From Dorea_A amylophila (lineage in GTDB: Bacteria > Bacillota > Clostridia > Lachnospirales > Lachnospiraceae), in the NCBI RefSeq assembly GCF_025567265.1, contig NZ_JAOQJW010000009.1, positions 65,943 through 129,942 of the forward strand: 64,000 bases of DNA. Reading direction: 5' to 3'. Shown here in pieces: positions 14,304 to 24,101 of the stretch. Position numbers and translations under genes: made by a program. The notes under the pieces were generated by a model. That model did not search any database and was not told where the DNA came from. It worked only from the letters and a program-made list of their open reading frames with translations. Every line of letters begins with the position of its first letter. Position 1 is the stretch's first letter.

Positions 14304-17300
14304 TTACCGAACTGCTGTCTGGCATGGAAGATTTTTAGTTTCCTCCTGCACTTCCACACACTCCTCCTGGTCCTTGATTTCCAGTTCTGCATCAATCTCC
14401 ATCTGCCGGGTAATATTCTCTTTTAAAAGCTCCTCATACGGGAAGGGCTTTTCATATTCCTGCTTTGCATTTTTTATCTCATTTTCGCAGGTCTTAATTT
14501 CTTTTTGAACCTCCTCCACTGCTTTATCAAGGGCATTCAAGCGGTTTTCTATACGAACCATGTTGCCGGAGTCACTGCTTTTTAACTCCACACTATACTC
14601 CTTCTCTCCCTGAAGGAACAAGCTCGGCCCCAGCATATCATTCTGAACAGATACCTGAAACCCCTTATACATACCGACTTCGTACCTGGTAAAAGCCGTC
14701 ACTCCTTCTATAATCCCACGCAGAACTTCGCCTGCTTCTTTGTGTTTCTCATAAACTTTTCCCTGCAGCGTGATTGCAAACCCCGGTTGTACTTCCATAG
14801 CCTGGTTCCTGCGCTCCAAATCCTTTTGAAGTAATTGCAGTTCTCCCTTCAGACTTTCTATCCTTTTCGGATACTGGAAAGTGACCGCATCTTGCAGGGC
14901 AAACCTTTTCCCTTCATGTGCAGCTTTTAAAATTCTCAGACGTGCTACTTCATTATCTACTTGTATTTTTTCCATGATCAGGGGATTTTCAGAAGCTACC
15001 GCTTTAATCTCTGCAAAGTTTAGTACGGTTTCATCTATATCCTCACAGATCCTTGCCAGTTCCCGGCTGGTAAATACCTGGCTGATAAACCGCTGTTTTG
15101 TTTCTACAATGCCCCATAAATAAGCATCAAAAGAACCCTTTGTTACATAGCGGTAAATATTGACTTCCTCATTTTCATTCCCCTGGCGGATAATACGCCC
15201 TTCCCGCTGTTCAATATCAGAGGGTTTCCAGGGACAGTCGATATGATGAGCCGCCACCATTCTGGTCTGGATATTGGTTCCTACCCCCAGTTTTTCGGTA
15301 CTTCCTATAATAATCCGTTTCCTTCCGGCTCTGACATCGGAAAACATGCGGTCCCTCTGTTCATCTGTTTTTGCATCATGGATAAAGCAGATTTCTTCCT
15401 CTGGAACACCTCTGGTAATCAGTTCCTGTTTTAAATAATCATAGACGGTAAATGCTTTTCCAGGTCCGGGTGTCCCAATATCCGAAAAGACAATCTGGGT
15501 TCCTTTCTGTTCCTGGGACTGTACATATTCCTGGTAAATGTTTTCTACTGCTTTATTCAGTTTGGAATCCGAATCTACCGAAGCATAACTGTCCAAAAGC
15601 CGGGAATCTGTACCCAAGAGCCTTGCTTCCCCGGTAATCCGGAGCATATTGTCGTCCTTTGGATCTACCACACCTCTATGGATTGCTTCTGCCCTTTCCA
15701 CCATTTCCTGCATACGTTCTTTGACATAATCAGAGGCTTCCGATACTATAACCTTATATTTTCCGTCCTTTAATTCTGGCCGCTTAATATCCAGCATATC
15801 AGGCAGAATGATGTCTGCCACTTCTTTAAACAGGTGTATCAGTTCCGGCAGATTGATAAACTTATTAAACCTGGTCCGCATCCGGTAACCGGTACCCTCC
15901 GGTGCCAATTCCAGGGAACTGGTAACTTCCCCAAACACAGAAGCCCATGCATCAAAATGGTAAATCCCCTTTTCGTGAAGCCGCCTTTCCTGCAGATATA
16001 ACTGCATCACATAAAGTTCCACCATAGAATTTGACAAAGGGGTTCCCGTTGCCATAATGACGCCCCTTCCCTGATTTTTTTCGTTGATATACTGGATTTT
16101 CATTCGCATATCCATAGCCCTCTGGGAACCGCTGGAACCCAGGCCCGCAACATTGTTCATTTTCGTAAAAACTTCCAAGTTCTTGAACAGGTGTGCTTCG
16201 TCTACAAATAAGGCGTCTACGCCCGTTTCTTCAAAGTACATCACATCATCTTTGATTTCTTCATTGTTCAGTTCTTCGATTTTCTCTAGCAGTTTTTTCT
16301 TTCTGCTTTCCATCTGCTTTATGGACCAGTTCTTTCCCTCTTCTTCCCTTGCCCGGTTAATGGCTTCTACCAGTTGCTCTGCCTGCTCTTCCATCATGGC
16401 TCTTTGCCGGTCAGGGGAAATGGCAATTCGTTGGAACTGAGTATGGCCAATAATAATACAGTCATAATCCCCTGTTGCCATTCTGGCAATCATACGCCTG
16501 CGGTTTTCCTTCTGAAAATCTTCTTTTCTGGTAATCAGGATCTTCGCATCTGGGTAGGCGCGCAAAAATTCTGCTCCCATCTGGAAGGTCAGGTGGTTCG
16601 GAACGGTAAGAAGGGGTTTCGTTGCCAGCCCCAGCCTCCTCATCTCCATACAGATGCAGATCATTTCCAGAGATTTACCAGCGCCTACCGTATGGGCAAG
16701 CAAGGTATTTCCTCCACACAGCAATGCCCTTGCCACAGCATTTTTCTGATAAGGACGCAGCTTTAGCAGAGGGTTCAGTCCCGGCAGTTTTAAATAAGAG
16801 CCATCATAGCTTCGTTGTCTGTCGCAGTTAAAGGTTTCATTGTAAAAATCCACATATTTTTTTCTGCGCTCCGGCTCCTTAAAAATCCAGTCCCGGAAGG
16901 CTTCTTTTATCTGCTCCGCCTTATCCCTGGCAAGCATGGTTTCCTTCCGATTGATCACATAACGTATTTTTTCCCCTTCCTGCACCCGATCCCTTATGGT
17001 CACAATCCGGCTGTTTAACAGTTCCTCTATAATGCTGATCGCATCCATAAATCTTGTGCCATAGGTTTGTCTGGTACGAATGGTTCCTCCAAAAAAGTTT
17101 CCCCTGTCAATATGGTAAGACATATCTGCATCTAAGCGCTCAATCTTGAGGGCATGGCCACTATGAGCGCAATAGTTTCTCTGGTTGCTCTCCGGGATTT
17201 CCAAAAGCTCATAGATAAACTGTTCGTAATCCTCATTTTCAATCCAGGTTGTTCCCAGTTTTACACTGATCTCAGGCGCTGTCAGTTCTTTTGGCTGTAC

Positions 17301-20300
17301 CTTTTCCAGTGCTTCCACGTTGTCTACAAACAAGGGATTATTCTGCGCATAAATCCTAGCAGTACGGAGCTTCTGCCGCACATTGCCGCTTAAATACTCA
17401 TCTGCGGTTTCCCACCCTGCATTGGGATCTTCTTCTTTTGCCAGTACCGGGTTCTGGTAGATTAACCCTTTTAATTCCTGGAGCATTTCTTTCCTGTTTC
17501 CCGGATAAAGAGAGAGCATATAGGGAATATCCACCCGGTTATATTCTGACAGACTGATATGCAATGCTTCCTGGGCATTTTCCACTTTGTCTATCACATC
17601 TCTGGGGCGTATGGTCCTTTTGTAAAAAATATCAGCTTTGGTTACATTTTTGTCCTCGTCAACCACTTCCAGGGAAGAAAGCAGGGGATAATCATTGTCC
17701 TGCCGGAACGCCATTTTATTTGTCCGGTCACAGAAATATCCATGCGTTTTCACAAAGGCATCATACAAACGGTTTAACTGTTCCTGTGCCTTTTTCAGTT
17801 CCTGGTCAGAACAATTTTCCTGCTGTATCTGTAAAATTTCACGCACCAGAAGGCGGATCTTATGCATGGCACGTATCCGACGCTTCACACTTTCCTTTAC
17901 CTGGCTCCGGTATAAAGACTCCCCTTCCCGGTAATATACTTCGTCCTGTATCACCGTAAACGTATAATTAGGTATCTCTGGAGAAGCAGCTAAGACGTCC
18001 TGCTCTTCCTTCTTTTTTTCTGCTATGCTTTCTTCATAACAGTTTTTAGGAAGCTCTCCAACTGCGTCCAAAATTCCTTTTTCCAGGTCAAAGTCTTCCG
18101 CTTCATTGACCAGGGCTGTATATTTGGAATCTTTCCCGAAAAACTGTTCAAACCAGACCATTTTCCCAAGCATCATTTCCGGGTGTTCCAGATAATACTC
18201 ATTCACCGGCACCATGTCTTCTGTAAGCCCTGTATAAGTCCAGATCGGCTCCCCAATCGAAGGCTCTGCTTTTTTCTGAAAAAACAAAAGGTCACTGGTA
18301 ACTGCGGTATTGGCGCTCTTTCCAAAAGAATCTGCCGGAAGCCGGACTGCCCCTAAAAGGTCTGCCTGTTCTGCCAGATTTTTTCTCACAGTGCTGTCAT
18401 TTTTATCCAACGTTCCTTTTGAAGTTACCACTGCCAAAATGCCTCCTGGCCGAAGGAGGTCCAGGCTTTTCCGGATAAAATAATCATGGACTTTCAGCTT
18501 CATCTTTTTATATCGGGGATCATACAAGCGGAAGTCCCCAAAAGGCACGTTTCCCACAATCACATCAAAGCTGTTATCCTCAAATTCCGTTTTTTCAAAT
18601 CCTTTGATCTGGATACTGGCTGAAGGGTGGAGCTTTTGTGCAATCCTTCCGCTTATGGCATCAATCTCCACACCATAAAGCTGGGATTTTTGCATATTTT
18701 CCGGAAGACCATGAAAAAAGTTTCCAATCCCCATAGCCGGTTCCAGAATTTTTCCCTTCTGGAATCCAAACTGCTCCAGGGCTTTATAAACACCCCGCAC
18801 GACTTCCGGCGGCGTATAAAAAGAACTGTTGACACTGGCCCTTGCCTGGGCGTATTCTTCTGCGGTCAACAGTTCCTTCAATTCCTGATATTCTTTTTTC
18901 CACTCCGGGCGTTTACTGTTAAAAGCATTTGGCAACCCGCCCCACCCTACATACCCCGCAAGAATTTCCTGTTCTTCTTTTGTGGCATTTCTCTCTTCCT
19001 GCTCCAGTGTTTTTAAGATACGGATCGCCCGGATATTTTTCTGATACCGGCTTTTATCCCCACCGGTAAACTGAAGCCACCCTTCTGGGTAATAATAATC
19101 TCCGGCTTCTACCTTACCTTCTGTCTGGACAGAGGTTCTTCCTTCCTGCCAAAGCTCTTCTTTTTTAAGAATTTCGCTATATTCTTCCCATAATGCAGGA
19201 AACCAGGGAAGCAGACGGTACATATTCTCCTGCTGCTCTAAGGTTTCTGAATCTTCGGTATAGGCAATCTGGTCCTCCTCTGCCAGATGTGCAGTAAGCC
19301 CGCCAAACTGATCCCAGGAAAGTTCCTGCAGAAAATCTTGGCTTTCCGGCAGGGTGATCTTAATCCCATTTTCCTGAATACAAAGCTCATAGCTTCCATG
19401 TTCTGTCCGCACCAGATAATAAGGCTGGCCTTCCGGTACTTCCCGAAGCAAAAGCATCTTCAAAAAATGGTCTTTTTCTTCCGGTAGCTGATTGGTCGTA
19501 TAGACCAGACAGAGCATTTTCTTTAAAATATCCGCCTGGATATTCTGTTTATAAAAGGCTATGCCAATCTCTTCTAATGGGATTGGTTCCTTTTCCTCAA
19601 TCACTTCCTGCACTTTCTCTGGCTGTAAGGTTTCTTCCTCTGTTTCTTCCCCATTTTCTAAGGCTTCCTCCGATACAGATAACAAAGGAAGATAGGTCCC
19701 TTTTTCAATCCGTTTCCCAATTTCCAAAGAAACTTCGTCCCAGTACCAGAACGCCTCCTTCATGGAAGTTCCCTCACTCCAAAGAATATAAAAACCACTG
19801 GAACCGCTTTCTGCGGTCAGGATACCGTCTTTTGTATGGGCTTCTCTTTTTACATCTCCATACAATTCATAAAGATAGGCTTCCCGGTCTGTTTCCTCTG
19901 GATTGTTCCGGTAAAACTCATAAATTTTATATGGTATCTCCTGCCCTGTCATTTCCAGAAGGATTTTCTCTTTCTGCCAGTTTTCCGGCTGTGCAGGTTC
20001 TATCTCCCCAGACAGAAAAGGAACCGCCGAAGCAGTTCCTTTCTCTGTATCCTCTTCTGTTTTTTCCTGTTTTATCCGATCCTGGGGTGAATGATCTCCT
20101 CCATAACCTGTTTCTGCGCTTCCATGTCCGCCTGTATCCGAAGGTTGGTCATTTCCAACGTATTGTAAGGGTCGGTCCTGTCCTCTCTGGTCCAGGTCTT
20201 CAGAAGACTTTCTGCCAGTTTCTCGTGGTATTCCTCCGCTTCTGTCTGGATTTTCATAAGCCGCTCCATCAGTTTCCCGGACAGGAGCATCATTTCGTAT

Positions 20301-21191
20301 TGTGCCTGGTCCGTTCTCTTCATTTCCTGTGCTGCGATCCTGCCGTAACGGTTCAGGGACGCCAGTATCTTCTCCTCGCTCATCACGCCCTCTAAGACTG
20401 GTATCTGTACGCCATTCATTTCCCTGTACTGGATTCCTGCGATCCCTTCCATAATACTGCCTCCTTTCAAGGTCTATGTTCTTCATGGTCCTTGCAATCT
20501 GTAACACAATCCGCCCAGATAAATGGGATACTAACCGTCCTGTCCGGTACAGAACCTCCTCATTCTCTGAAAAACCGCAGATAAAAGAAAAATCCAGGGT
20601 GTCATCTCGGATACCGCAGCGGCTTTCCACCGCATAACAGACACTGTTTACAAGAAACTCTGTAATCTGGTTTTCTTTTACCTCCTGTCCCTCTCCGGTA
20701 AGGACAGCCAGCTTCTGCAAGGATTTTAAAATTTCATATTCCTCTTCTATCATAAACCAAACATTTGTTCTTGTAAAGGCGTCTAAAGAATTTTTAAACT
20801 TTTTTTCCTGTTCGTAGATTTCCGGGAACAGCTCCCTTGCCAGCAGTCTGCGGTTTGTCCCATTCACCTGCCAGTTCCAGGGCCGGATTCCCTGTCCCTT
20901 TACATCTTGAATATCATAAACATGGGTAACTCCTTCCCCGAAAATTTTGGAAGGAAATACTGCAATTCCTTTACTTCCTCTGGCAACCGGCAAATCCATT
21001 TCCAGCCAGGCATCATATCCTGCAAGAACGGACGCATCTGGGCGCTGGGCATATACCATACAGGTATTTAAGAAGTCCAACTGATACAAGCGCCCCATGC
21101 AGAAAAGAAAATTTTTCCAGGAATCCTCCGACTCTGAAATCCAGTGTATGGTTTCCTCATACAGTTCCCGTACTTTTGTGATATGCTTCAT
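14304..21191 (-). CDS. Giant N6-methylase/SNF2-helicase fusion protein
   Basis: A 2,295-residue protein. An N-terminal domain (about 1-240) resembles the antirestriction/LtrC-type front end of ICE helicases. A low-complexity Arg/Gly/Asp linker (about 245-370) follows, then unassigned domains. A methylase-like fold begins near 812 (EPAMGIGNFF, then GNVPFGD in place of NPPF). The SNF2 helicase has Walker A HTVGAGKS near 1,497, DEAH near 1,658, ATGTPLSNS, and motif VI QREGRIIRQG near 1,990. A C-terminal coiled coil closes it. Such proteins are hallmarks of Tn1549-like ICEs, probably protecting or remodelling transferred DNA. It overlaps the upstream gene by 4 nt and contains a nested gene in another frame. 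Confidence 0.9.
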   Translation of the reverse strand: MKHITKVRELYEETIHWISESEDSWKNFLFCMGRLYQLDFLNTCMVYAQRPDASVLAGYDAWLEMDLPVARGSKGIAVFPSKIFGEGVTHVYDIQDVKGQGIRPWNWQVNGTNRRLLARELFPEIYEQEKKFKNSLDAFTRTNVWFMIEEEYEILKSLQKLAVLTGEGQEVKENQITEFLVNSVCYAVESRCGIRDDTLDFSFICGFSENEEVLYRTGRLVSHLSGRIVLQIARTMKNIDLERRQYYGRDRRNPVQGNEWRTDTSLRGRDERGEDTGVPEPLRQDRSTGNEENGPGTIRNDAPVRETDGAAYENPDRSGGIPRETGRKSSEDLDQRGQDRPLQYVGNDQPSDTGGHGSAETGYGGDHSPQDRIKQEKTEEDTEKGTASAVPFLSGEIEPAQPENWQKEKILLEMTGQEIPYKIYEFYRNNPEETDREAYLYELYGDVKREAHTKDGILTAESGSSGFYILWSEGTSMKEAFWYWDEVSLEIGKRIEKGTYLPLLSVSEEALENGEETEEETLQPEKVQEVIEEKEPIPLEEIGIAFYKQNIQADILKKMLCLVYTTNQLPEEKDHFLKMLLLREVPEGQPYYLVRTEHGSYELCIQENGIKITLPESQDFLQELSWDQFGGLTAHLAEEDQIAYTEDSETLEQQENMYRLLPWFPALWEEYSEILKKEELWQEGRTSVQTEGKVEAGDYYYPEGWLQFTGGDKSRYQKNIRAIRILKTLEQEERNATKEEQEILAGYVGWGGLPNAFNSKRPEWKKEYQELKELLTAEEYAQARASVNSSFYTPPEVVRGVYKALEQFGFQKGKILEPAMGIGNFFHGLPENMQKSQLYGVEIDAISGRIAQKLHPSASIQIKGFEKTEFEDNSFDVIVGNVPFGDFRLYDPRYKKMKLKVHDYFIRKSLDLLRPGGILAVVTSKGTLDKNDSTVRKNLAEQADLLGAVRLPADSFGKSANTAVTSDLLFFQKKAEPSIGEPIWTYTGLTEDMVPVNEYYLEHPEMMLGKMVWFEQFFGKDSKYTALVNEAEDFDLEKGILDAVGELPKNCYEESIAEKKKEEQDVLAASPEIPNYTFTVIQDEVYYREGESLYRSQVKESVKRRIRAMHKIRLLVREILQIQQENCSDQELKKAQEQLNRLYDAFVKTHGYFCDRTNKMAFRQDNDYPLLSSLEVVDEDKNVTKADIFYKRTIRPRDVIDKVENAQEALHISLSEYNRVDIPYMLSLYPGNRKEMLQELKGLIYQNPVLAKEEDPNAGWETADEYLSGNVRQKLRTARIYAQNNPLFVDNVEALEKVQPKELTAPEISVKLGTTWIENEDYEQFIYELLEIPESNQRNYCAHSGHALKIERLDADMSYHIDRGNFFGGTIRTRQTYGTRFMDAISIIEELLNSRIVTIRDRVQEGEKIRYVINRKETMLARDKAEQIKEAFRDWIFKEPERRKKYVDFYNETFNCDRQRSYDGSYLKLPGLNPLLKLRPYQKNAVARALLCGGNTLLAHTVGAGKSLEMICICMEMRRLGLATKPLLTVPNHLTFQMGAEFLRAYPDAKILITRKEDFQKENRRRMIARMATGDYDCIIIGHTQFQRIAISPDRQRAMMEEQAEQLVEAINRAREEEGKNWSIKQMESRKKKLLEKIEELNNEEIKDDVMYFEETGVDALFVDEAHLFKNLEVFTKMNNVAGLGSSGSQRAMDMRMKIQYINEKNQGRGVIMATGTPLSNSMVELYVMQLYLQERRLHEKGIYHFDAWASVFGEVTSSLELAPEGTGYRMRTRFNKFINLPELIHLFKEVADIILPDMLDIKRPELKDGKYKVIVSEASDYVKERMQEMVERAEAIHRGVVDPKDDNMLRITGEARLLGTDSRLLDSYASVDSDSKLNKAVENIYQEYVQSQEQKGTQIVFSDIGTPGPGKAFTVYDYLKQELITRGVPEEEICFIHDAKTDEQRDRMFSDVRAGRKRIIIGSTEKLGVGTNIQTRMVAAHHIDCPWKPSDIEQREGRIIRQGNENEEVNIYRYVTKGSFDAYLWGIVETKQRFISQVFTSRELARICEDIDETVLNFAEIKAVASENPLIMEKIQVDNEVARLRILKAAHEGKRFALQDAVTFQYPKRIESLKGELQLLQKDLERRNQAMEVQPGFAITLQGKVYEKHKEAGEVLRGIIEGVTAFTRYEVGMYKGFQVSVQNDMLGPSLFLQGEKEYSVELKSSDSGNMVRIENRLNALDKAVEEVQKEIKTCENEIKNAKQEYEKPFPYEELLKENITRQMEIDAELEIKDQEECVEVQEETKNLPCQTAVR
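20072..20452 (-). CDS. TnpV-like protein nested in the helicase gene
   Basis: A 126-residue frame lies wholly inside the helicase gene on the same strand in another frame. It has a strong ribosome site, AAAGGAGG 7 nt before the ATG. The protein looks globular and helical: an N-terminal YREMNGVQIPVL, then LNRYGRIAAQEMKR, LLSGKLMERLMKIQTEAEEY and a long C-terminal helix. This matches the pattern of transposon-encoded TnpV proteins. In the helicase frame the same DNA encodes only the low-complexity linker. That asymmetry plus the ribosome site argues that both frames are used. The function of TnpV is not known. Confidence 0.7.
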   Translation of the reverse strand: MEGIAGIQYREMNGVQIPVLEGVMSEEKILASLNRYGRIAAQEMKRTDQAQYEMMLLSGKLMERLMKIQTEAEEYHEKLAESLLKTWTREDRTDPYNTLEMTNLRIQADMEAQKQVMEEIIHPRIG

Positions 21192-21394
21192 CTGCTGTTC
21201 CTTCTTTCTTTTACAGGTACCAGTTCTTTTGCAGAAATATCACGATAGGAAAAATCATCTGCCCCCAGCACGATTTTTTCTGCATAATAATCTGCTTCTG
21301 CTTTTGCAGTTGCCTCCAGTTCATTCCTGCCCCGGTATCTTACTTTTTTCTCCAGGACTTCTGTTATGGTCACTTCATATTCTTTTTCGTCCAT
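21188..21394 (-). CDS. DpnD/PcfM-like small protein
   Basis: A 68-residue protein with alternating strands (YEVTITEVLEKKVRY) and a helix rich in Ala/Glu (ELEATAKAEADYYA), ending in a YRDISAKEL motif. This fits the DpnD/PcfM C-terminal family carried by plasmids and ICEs. It overlaps the helicase start by 4 nt, so the two are translationally coupled. Role unknown. Confidence 0.75.
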   Translation of the reverse strand: MDEKEYEVTITEVLEKKVRYRGRNELEATAKAEADYYAEKIVLGADDFSYRDISAKELVPVKERRNSR

Positions 21395-21406
21395 GCTTCT
21401 CCTTTC

Positions 21407-23503
21407 TTACTGCAAGCGGCTGGGTCTTCCATACAGCCCAATGTTCGACGGATTGAACGGGTCATTCACTACTCCACGTCTGCTGTTGGCTGCATGTACC
21501 ATTCTGCCATTACCAACATAAATTGCCACATGGGAAATATTGCGGAACTGCCCATTCTGCTCATAAGAATAAAAAATCAGATCTCCCGGCTCCAGTTCGC
21601 CTTCTGTAACTTCCAACCCATGTGTTACCATAAATTCTCCCTGGGTAGAGGCAATCGCCGGAAGGGAAATGCCTACCTCCTGATACAACCGCTGTACCAG
21701 GGAACTGCAATCATAATATCCTTCCTCATACCGGTGTTCCTGACTGTATTTGCAGCCTACCTTCGTCAGTGCCAGATTTGCAACGTCACTTCCTACGCCA
21801 AAGGAAGGGATCTCATTTCGGAATTCCTCACTCATGACTTCCCTTAAAAGTTCTTCTTCTTTTTCGGTCAGCTTTCCAAGTGCAATATAGTCCTCATAAT
21901 TCAGGTTCTTGACGTAGCAGCCCTTCTTTGTTACCGTAATCTCATTTTCGTCCCCATCTGCCAGAAACGCTTCAAAAGTCTGATGTCCCCAGGCAGACGC
22001 AGTTGCATGATCTGCACAGAAAACATCAAATTGTACCCCATACCGGTCAAATGCTCCGGTATCTTCTACGGTATATTCAATCCCGTTCATAATGATCCTG
22101 GTTCCCATAGGGACAAAGGGGTTTTGTGCATCTACTGCAATGGTATGGTCCGGTTTTGGCATGACACCGGAGGCTGTAGGTCCTCCTGCCCACTGTCCAC
22201 AACAGATACTGCACTGGCAATAACCGCTGGTGACAACATTTCCCAGGCTTTCCCCTGCCTTTATGGTGGTGGTTATGGTCGTGTTTTCAAAACTGTTCAT
22301 TTCATCAAAGATTTCCTTCAGCTTGTCCTTATGCCGCTGATCCATATCCACACCTATATCCCCGGTTCCATACTTCACCATATAAACCATTAAAGTATCA
22401 TAGTAATTACTCACATAATTCCCGTTTTTCTCATGGAGATAGGTAACTGCCCCATCTTTCCCATTTTGTCCAAGTTTTGTATTAAAGTCCATGTAGTAAC
22501 CGCTTAAAACTTCTCGGACGGTAGGGTTCTCCTCAGACGGATTTGGCATGAACGCACCAAGTGGCGAACAGTATAAGAGGAAAAAGATAATCACTACAGG
22601 GATTGCCACCACAAGAAGAATACTGAACAGCGGAGCCAAAAGCGCCCCGGCAAACTGGACCACCTTCAGCATAAACACAGAGGCTTTCATCTTTACAATA
22701 TCTTTTGCCACCTGTGCCAAACTGTCCTGCTGCCCATTTCCGGTGAGCTTATTGATCATATACTGGATTTTTCTCTGCCGGACTGCCTGTTTTTTCTGTT
22801 TCTCCATCTGTTTCTTTTTCACTGCTCTTGTTTGTCTGTAAAACTGCTTATTGGTGATCTTCCCATCTGCCTGTTTTACCTTTAATTCCTGCTCTGCCTT
22901 TCTATAATTCCGATCCTTCCACAGCTTTTCTGCCGGTTTTGTTGCTGTCCCCATGACATAAAGGGAATCATTGACTTCCTCCCCGCCCTCTAACTGGGTC
23001 AATATAGCAGCCTCTCCCCGGCGTACCCCTTTTATGGCAGTCTGCTTCGCCAGGGAAGATTTTTTTGTTTCCGCCAGCTTTGCAGCCTGTTCCCTCCGAT
23101 ACTGTTCCTTCGCCTGGAAACCAGCAGAGGGCTGACTGTTTGGTGCTACCCCCTGTTTCATCTGATCCGGCTGTAAGGTTCCCGGTACAGATACGGTGCT
23201 TTTGGCCTTTCCATTTTGTTTTCTATCTTCTGCTGCTCCCCGGATTGCTGCCTCTTTCCCGGATTGCTTTTTCTTTTCCTTTTGTTTTTCAAACAGCGCT
23301 TCTCTGCCCTGCTTCGGCTGTTTCCCTTTTTCTGCCCCTTCTTTTTTCTTTCTCTGCCCTAAAAGATCGGCCACCGGCTTAGAGGTAAAAGCAGCTTTCT
23401 TTTCCTTTGCAGATAAAATAGGATTTTTCTTATGCACCGTCACCTGGGCTTCTTTTTTTAATTTCAGCTCCGGCTCTTTTTCTTTTTTTACCTTAATCTC
23501 CAA
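21407..23503 (-). CDS. CD1108-type transfer protein with 3D and NlpC/P60 domains
   Basis: A 698-residue bitopic protein starting at a TTG. Residues 1-260 are a very basic Lys/Gln-rich cytoplasmic region and a transmembrane helix lies at about 285-310. Extracellular domains follow: a 3D (MltA-like) domain with DTGAFDRYGVQFDVFCADH, and a C-terminal NlpC/P60 peptidase with catalytic Cys in YDCSSLV, His in ISHVAIYVG and a later polar residue. It should open the peptidoglycan for the conjugation channel, as VirB1-like enzymes do. It overlaps the upstream gene by 11 nt. Confidence 0.9.
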   Translation of the reverse strand: MEIKVKKEKEPELKLKKEAQVTVHKKNPILSAKEKKAAFTSKPVADLLGQRKKKEGAEKGKQPKQGREALFEKQKEKKKQSGKEAAIRGAAEDRKQNGKAKSTVSVPGTLQPDQMKQGVAPNSQPSAGFQAKEQYRREQAAKLAETKKSSLAKQTAIKGVRRGEAAILTQLEGGEEVNDSLYVMGTATKPAEKLWKDRNYRKAEQELKVKQADGKITNKQFYRQTRAVKKKQMEKQKKQAVRQRKIQYMINKLTGNGQQDSLAQVAKDIVKMKASVFMLKVVQFAGALLAPLFSILLVVAIPVVIIFFLLYCSPLGAFMPNPSEENPTVREVLSGYYMDFNTKLGQNGKDGAVTYLHEKNGNYVSNYYDTLMVYMVKYGTGDIGVDMDQRHKDKLKEIFDEMNSFENTTITTTIKAGESLGNVVTSGYCQCSICCGQWAGGPTASGVMPKPDHTIAVDAQNPFVPMGTRIIMNGIEYTVEDTGAFDRYGVQFDVFCADHATASAWGHQTFEAFLADGDENEITVTKKGCYVKNLNYEDYIALGKLTEKEEELLREVMSEEFRNEIPSFGVGSDVANLALTKVGCKYSQEHRYEEGYYDCSSLVQRLYQEVGISLPAIASTQGEFMVTHGLEVTEGELEPGDLIFYSYEQNGQFRNISHVAIYVGNGRMVHAANSRRGVVNDPFNPSNIGLYGRPSRLQ

Positions 23504-23954
23504 AGCAGTCCCCCTCTCCGGGGTTTAATTCTTCTGCCTGATACCAGAGCGCCTGAAACAGATACCCCTGTTCCTTTTCTCTGGGTGGTGGACCGTACTC
23601 CTTTTCCAATTCCTGAAAGGCTTCCATAAGGTTTCCGGAAAATTCCTGGTAATCATCTTCTGTCAGGATATATTTTTCACTGAACAGTACCTGCTCCAAT
23701 TCCCCCACTTCTACCAAATGGTCTATGTCTTCCGGGGAAAGTGGCGGTCCCAGTCTGTCATAAGTCTTTTCTTTCAGGTAGGAAAACTGATAAAGTTCCG
23801 TCTGCTGCGGTAAAATCTTCTCCTTACTGCCATCAAAGAGCAAAAAAATAGCTTCCGCTTTTAAGAAAACGGAAACCTCAGCTTGCTCACCATATTTTAG
23901 TGCCTGCTCCTTAGAAGGAAACTCCAGCCAGTCCGGAATACGGATTTCCAGCAT
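23493..23954 (-). CDS. Hypothetical acidic ICE protein
   Basis: A 153-residue soluble, acidic protein with no signal peptide and no recognised motif. The first 50 residues look like an alpha/beta unit (KAEAIFLLFDGSKEKI). The rest is mainly helical, with PLSPEDIDHLVEVGELEQVL and DYQEFSGNLMEAFQELEKEYG. It sits between the PAPS-reductase-like gene and the wall hydrolase and overlaps the latter by 11 nt, so it is probably co-translated with it. Confidence 0.65.
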   Translation of the reverse strand: MLEIRIPDWLEFPSKEQALKYGEQAEVSVFLKAEAIFLLFDGSKEKILPQQTELYQFSYLKEKTYDRLGPPLSPEDIDHLVEVGELEQVLFSEKYILTEDDYQEFSGNLMEAFQELEKEYGPPPREKEQGYLFQALWYQAEELNPGEGDCFGD

Positions 23955-24017
23955 CCAGGCTTCATACTGCAGTCCAAAAGATAATTGATATTTTGCGATA
24001 ATTCCTCCTCTCTTCCA

Positions 24018-24098
24018 CTACAAATAGTCATAATAAATCTCATTGGTATCTTCATGAAAGGACAATTCATACTGTCCGGGGATACCAGGATCCTCCAT
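24018..24098 (-). CDS. Possible 26-residue ORF
   Basis: A short frame (MEDPGIPGQYELSFHEDTN and seven more residues, rich in Tyr) fills much of the gap between two ICE genes. It has a coding-like pattern but no clear ribosome site. It could be a small protein or the remnant of one. The rest of 23,955-24,101 shows nothing. Confidence 0.25.
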   Translation of the reverse strand: MEDPGIPGQYELSFHEDTNEIYYDYL

Positions 24099-24101
24099 CC
24101 A

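Noticed and set aside
19577..20395. Long plus-strand frame (272 residues) opposite the helicase gene
   Set aside because: Composition is Pro/Leu/Phe/His-rich as expected from the complement of the Gln/Glu-rich helicase, there is no ribosome site, and the minus-strand genes explain the DNA.
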